Assembly (NCBI GenBank): GCA_036521415.1
Contig: DATDHU010000117.1
Location: 1-6,817, forward strand
Origin: DASXMT01 sp036521415
GTDB taxonomy: Bacteria > Actinomycetota > Acidimicrobiia > Acidimicrobiales > RAAP-2
DNA: 6,817 nt
Direction: 5' to 3'
Within the stretch, counting starts at the first letter, position 1; every line of letters starts with the position of its first letter. Shown here piece after piece: positions 5,269 through 6,817 of this stretch. The translations under genes and the position numbers were made by a program. Under the pieces are notes generated by a model. The model was given only the letters and a program-made list of their open reading frames with translations. It was not told the origin of the DNA and ran no database searches.

Positions 5269-6345
5269 GTGCCGGTGGAGAATGGGCCCAAGATCACGAG
5301 CGAGGAGAGCACCGACTCAGGAGCCGAGGGCGGCGGGCACGCGCCGTTGCGGCTCACGCTCGTCATTCCCGCCTTCAACGAGGCACGGCGTTTCGACGAT
5401 GGCGTCACCCGGCTCCTGGCCGCCGTCACCTCGGGCGGCATCGACCCCGAGACGACCGAATTCGTGGTGGTCGATGACGGGAGCACCGACGACACGGTGT
5501 CCCGCGCCGAAACCCTCTTCGGTCCATTTCCGCACCGGCGGATCGTGCGCCTGGCCGAAAACAGGGGGAAGGGTGCGGCCGTGCGCGCCGGCGTGACGGC
5601 GGCCTCGGCCCCGCTGATTGCCTTTGCCGATGCCGACATGGCCATCGACCCCTCCCAGACCCCCGAGTTCGTGCGCGCCCTGGCCCGGGCCGATCTGGCC
5701 ATCGGCTCACGTGCCGCGGTGGGGGCGTCGGTCGATCGGCCCAACCTGCGGCGATCGGCCATGAATCGCGCCTTCAACCGGCTCGTGAACGTGGTCACCC
5801 GGGTGTCGCTCAGTGACACCCAGTGCGGGTACAAGGCGTTCCGGGCGCCGGCGGCCAAGCTGCTGTTCCACTGCTCGATCACCGAGCGCTTTGCCTTCGA
5901 CGTCGAGATCCTCACCCTGGCCCGCCGCCTCGGCCTGACCATTGCCGAGGTCCCTGTGCACTGGTCCCGGGTCCGGGGCAGTCGGGTCCGACCCTGGCTC
6001 GACCCCGGCACCATGACCCGGGACGTCATCCGGGCCAGCCGACGGGCGAAGTCGGCTCCCCCCGTGCCCGCTTTGACGGTGGACCCCGGCCCGGGACGGT
6101 CCGGGGATCCCGACACCTCGGTGGCCCTGAAGGCGCTGGTCCAGGAGCTCGCTCCGTTCCTCCCGGTCGTGCGCCAGGCCGGCGGCTCGTTGCTCGTGCT
6201 GTGCCCCCTCATGACCGAAGCCCAGATTGCGAGCACCGCGGCGCGTATTACCTCCTACTTCCCCCGGGCGGCCCCGCAGCGCTCGCTCCTGACCACCGCC
6301 CAGCTGAGTGCTCGTGCCCCGCTGTCCTTGAGCGCGGATTCGTAA
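5269..6345 (+). CDS. Family 2 glycosyltransferase, ALG5/DPM1-like polyprenyl-phosphate type
   Basis: 358 residues. The GT-A catalytic domain covers about 28-260: PAFNE (34-38), VVVDDGSTDDT (66-76), NRGKGAAVRAG (98-108) and the metal-binding DAD at 121-123. DTQCGYKAFR (183-192), FAFDVEIL (208-215) and VPVHW (228-232) are typical of dolichyl-phosphate beta-glucosyltransferase (ALG5) and related enzymes that move a sugar from a nucleotide donor onto a polyprenyl phosphate. No transmembrane segment is visible, so the enzyme probably works at the inner face of the membrane; sugar and lipid are not determinable. After a Pro/Gly linker (263-281) comes a tail of about 77 residues that is not part of the catalytic fold. 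The start is GTG 5269 with a weak GAGG ten bases upstream; GTG 5275 is the alternative. A palindrome lies upstream and an acyltransferase follows on the same strand about 55 bases later. Confidence 0.9.
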   Translation: MPVENGPKITSEESTDSGAEGGGHAPLRLTLVIPAFNEARRFDDGVTRLLAAVTSGGIDPETTEFVVVDDGSTDDTVSRAETLFGPFPHRRIVRLAENRGKGAAVRAGVTAASAPLIAFADADMAIDPSQTPEFVRALARADLAIGSRAAVGASVDRPNLRRSAMNRAFNRLVNVVTRVSLSDTQCGYKAFRAPAAKLLFHCSITERFAFDVEILTLARRLGLTIAEVPVHWSRVRGSRVRPWLDPGTMTRDVIRASRRAKSAPPVPALTVDPGPGRSGDPDTSVALKALVQELAPFLPVVRQAGGSLLVLCPLMTEAQIASTAARITSYFPRAAPQRSLLTTAQLSARAPLSLSADS

Positions 6346-6346
6346 A

Positions 6347-6361
6347 CAGGACCTCGTCCTG
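6347..6361 (+). terminator. Small hairpin after the glycosyltransferase stop
   Basis: CAGGAC (6347-6352) and GTCCTG (6356-6361) form a 6-bp stem with a CTC loop, one base after the TAA stop. No T-tract follows. The position right after a stop codon parallels the palindrome at 5229, but this stem is short. Weak candidate terminator or 3'-end stabiliser. Confidence 0.25.
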
Positions 6362-6399
6362 CTCCGAGATGCGCCGAGTTCCAGGGTCGATACCATGGC

Positions 6400-6817
6400 G
6401 TGGTGACCATCGGGCGCGGCGTCACCACCGAGACTCAGGGATCCAGGGCGATCGTCCCGATCCGGATCCCGCCCGAGTCGCCGGAGTCCGGAGAGGACCC
6501 GCGCCGGTCTGATGTCGATGAGTGGGGCCGCTCCGAGCACACGCGGGCACTCGCCCGTGCCGTGTACGAGCCCATCTACTCGAAGTGGTTCAGGGTTGAA
6601 TGGGATGGGCTCGAGAAGATCCCAACCGAAGGTGGTGCACTCCTGGTGGCCAACCATGCCGGCGCCATCCCTTCCGACGCCCCGGTGATCATGCACGGGA
6701 TCGAGAAGGAGCTGGAGCGTCCCGTGTATGGCCTGGCCGACTACTTCTTCCGTACCGTCCCGGTGGTCGGCACGCTCTGGGCCCGGTCCGGGGGCGTCTC
6801 GGCTCGTCCCGCCAATG
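6400..6817 (+). CDS. PlsC-like lysophospholipid acyltransferase family protein, 3' truncated
   Basis: Only the first 139 residues lie in the window; the frame is open to the right edge. Residues 1 to about 48 are a polar, probably disordered leader. From about 64 the sequence reads like a glycerolipid acyltransferase: WDGLEKIP, a hydrophobic strand LLVAN, then the catalytic block NHAGAIPSD with His86 and Asp93. The spacing is H-x6-D, as I recall from a bacterial subfamily with motifs such as NHSGxxPxD, rather than the classical H-x4-D. The segment RTVPVVGTLWARSGGVSAR (118-136) matches the second block, which contacts the acceptor phosphate. The family moves acyl chains from acyl-CoA or acyl-ACP to lysophospholipid or similar acceptors at the membrane. 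The start is GTG 6400 or GTG 6403; there is no Shine-Dalgarno, and TACCAT at 6391-6396 could be a -10 box for a leaderless transcript beginning at 6403. Exact acceptor unknown. Confidence 0.85.
   Translation, partial: MVTIGRGVTTETQGSRAIVPIRIPPESPESGEDPRRSDVDEWGRSEHTRALARAVYEPIYSKWFRVEWDGLEKIPTEGGALLVANHAGAIPSDAPVIMHGIEKELERPVYGLADYFFRTVPVVGTLWARSGGVSARPAN

Noticed and set aside
4785..6236. A 483-residue open frame on the minus strand
   Set aside because: It lies antisense to the NlpC/P60 and glycosyltransferase genes, which both have clear domain motifs. Its translation is Arg/Ser/Thr-rich low complexity with no recognisable domain, as expected of a shadow frame in GC-rich DNA.
1..6817. CRISPR array, insertion sequence, phage or defence island
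   Set aside because: There are no spaced identical repeats, transposase or integrase motifs, or terminal inverted repeats. Although a tRNA is a possible integration site, no integrase or duplicated tRNA end is seen nearby.

Overview
The window is 6.8 kb of very GC-rich, densely coding bacterial DNA with frequent GTG starts, strong G/C third-position bias, mycobacteria-like enzymes (an EchA3-type crotonase and a RipA-like NlpC/P60 protein) and promoters placed directly against start codons. Together these suggest a high-GC actinobacterium, possibly of the Acidimicrobiia; that placement is inference, not something the sequence proves.

Layout: (1) 8-1090 (+), a lipoprotein-like phosphodiester glycosidase-family protein whose true start may lie left of the window. 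(2) 1200-1946 (+), a crotonase resembling mycobacterial EchA3. (3) 2031-2104 (-), a tRNA with anticodon UAA (leucine) but a short five-base variable loop. (4) 2236-3801 (-), a type B carboxylesterase. (5) 3948-5228 (+), a secreted coiled-coil NlpC/P60 peptidoglycan hydrolase, divergent from the esterase. (6) 5269-6345 (+), a family 2 glycosyltransferase of the dolichyl/polyprenyl-phosphate glucosyltransferase type with an unexplained C-terminal tail. (7) 6400-6817 (+), the N-terminal part of a PlsC-like acyltransferase that runs off the right edge.

No gene-free stretch exceeds 300 bases. The gaps are 1091-1199 (only a candidate promoter at its right end), 1947-2030 (a weak hairpin and a G-rich run), 2105-2235 (short inverted repeats), 3802-3947 (two divergent promoters), 5229-5268 (a perfect 24-bp palindrome) and 6346-6399 (a small hairpin and a possible -10 box).

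The genes do not form one obvious pathway. The right half deals with the cell envelope: wall hydrolase, lipid-linked sugar transfer and phospholipid-type acylation. The left half holds an acyl-CoA enzyme, an esterase and an exported glycosidase-like protein. I see no CRISPR array, transposase, phage gene or defence system. The most unusual element is the tRNA. A second theme is that several genes seem to be transcribed as leaderless mRNAs, which changes the best start codon for at least two of them.
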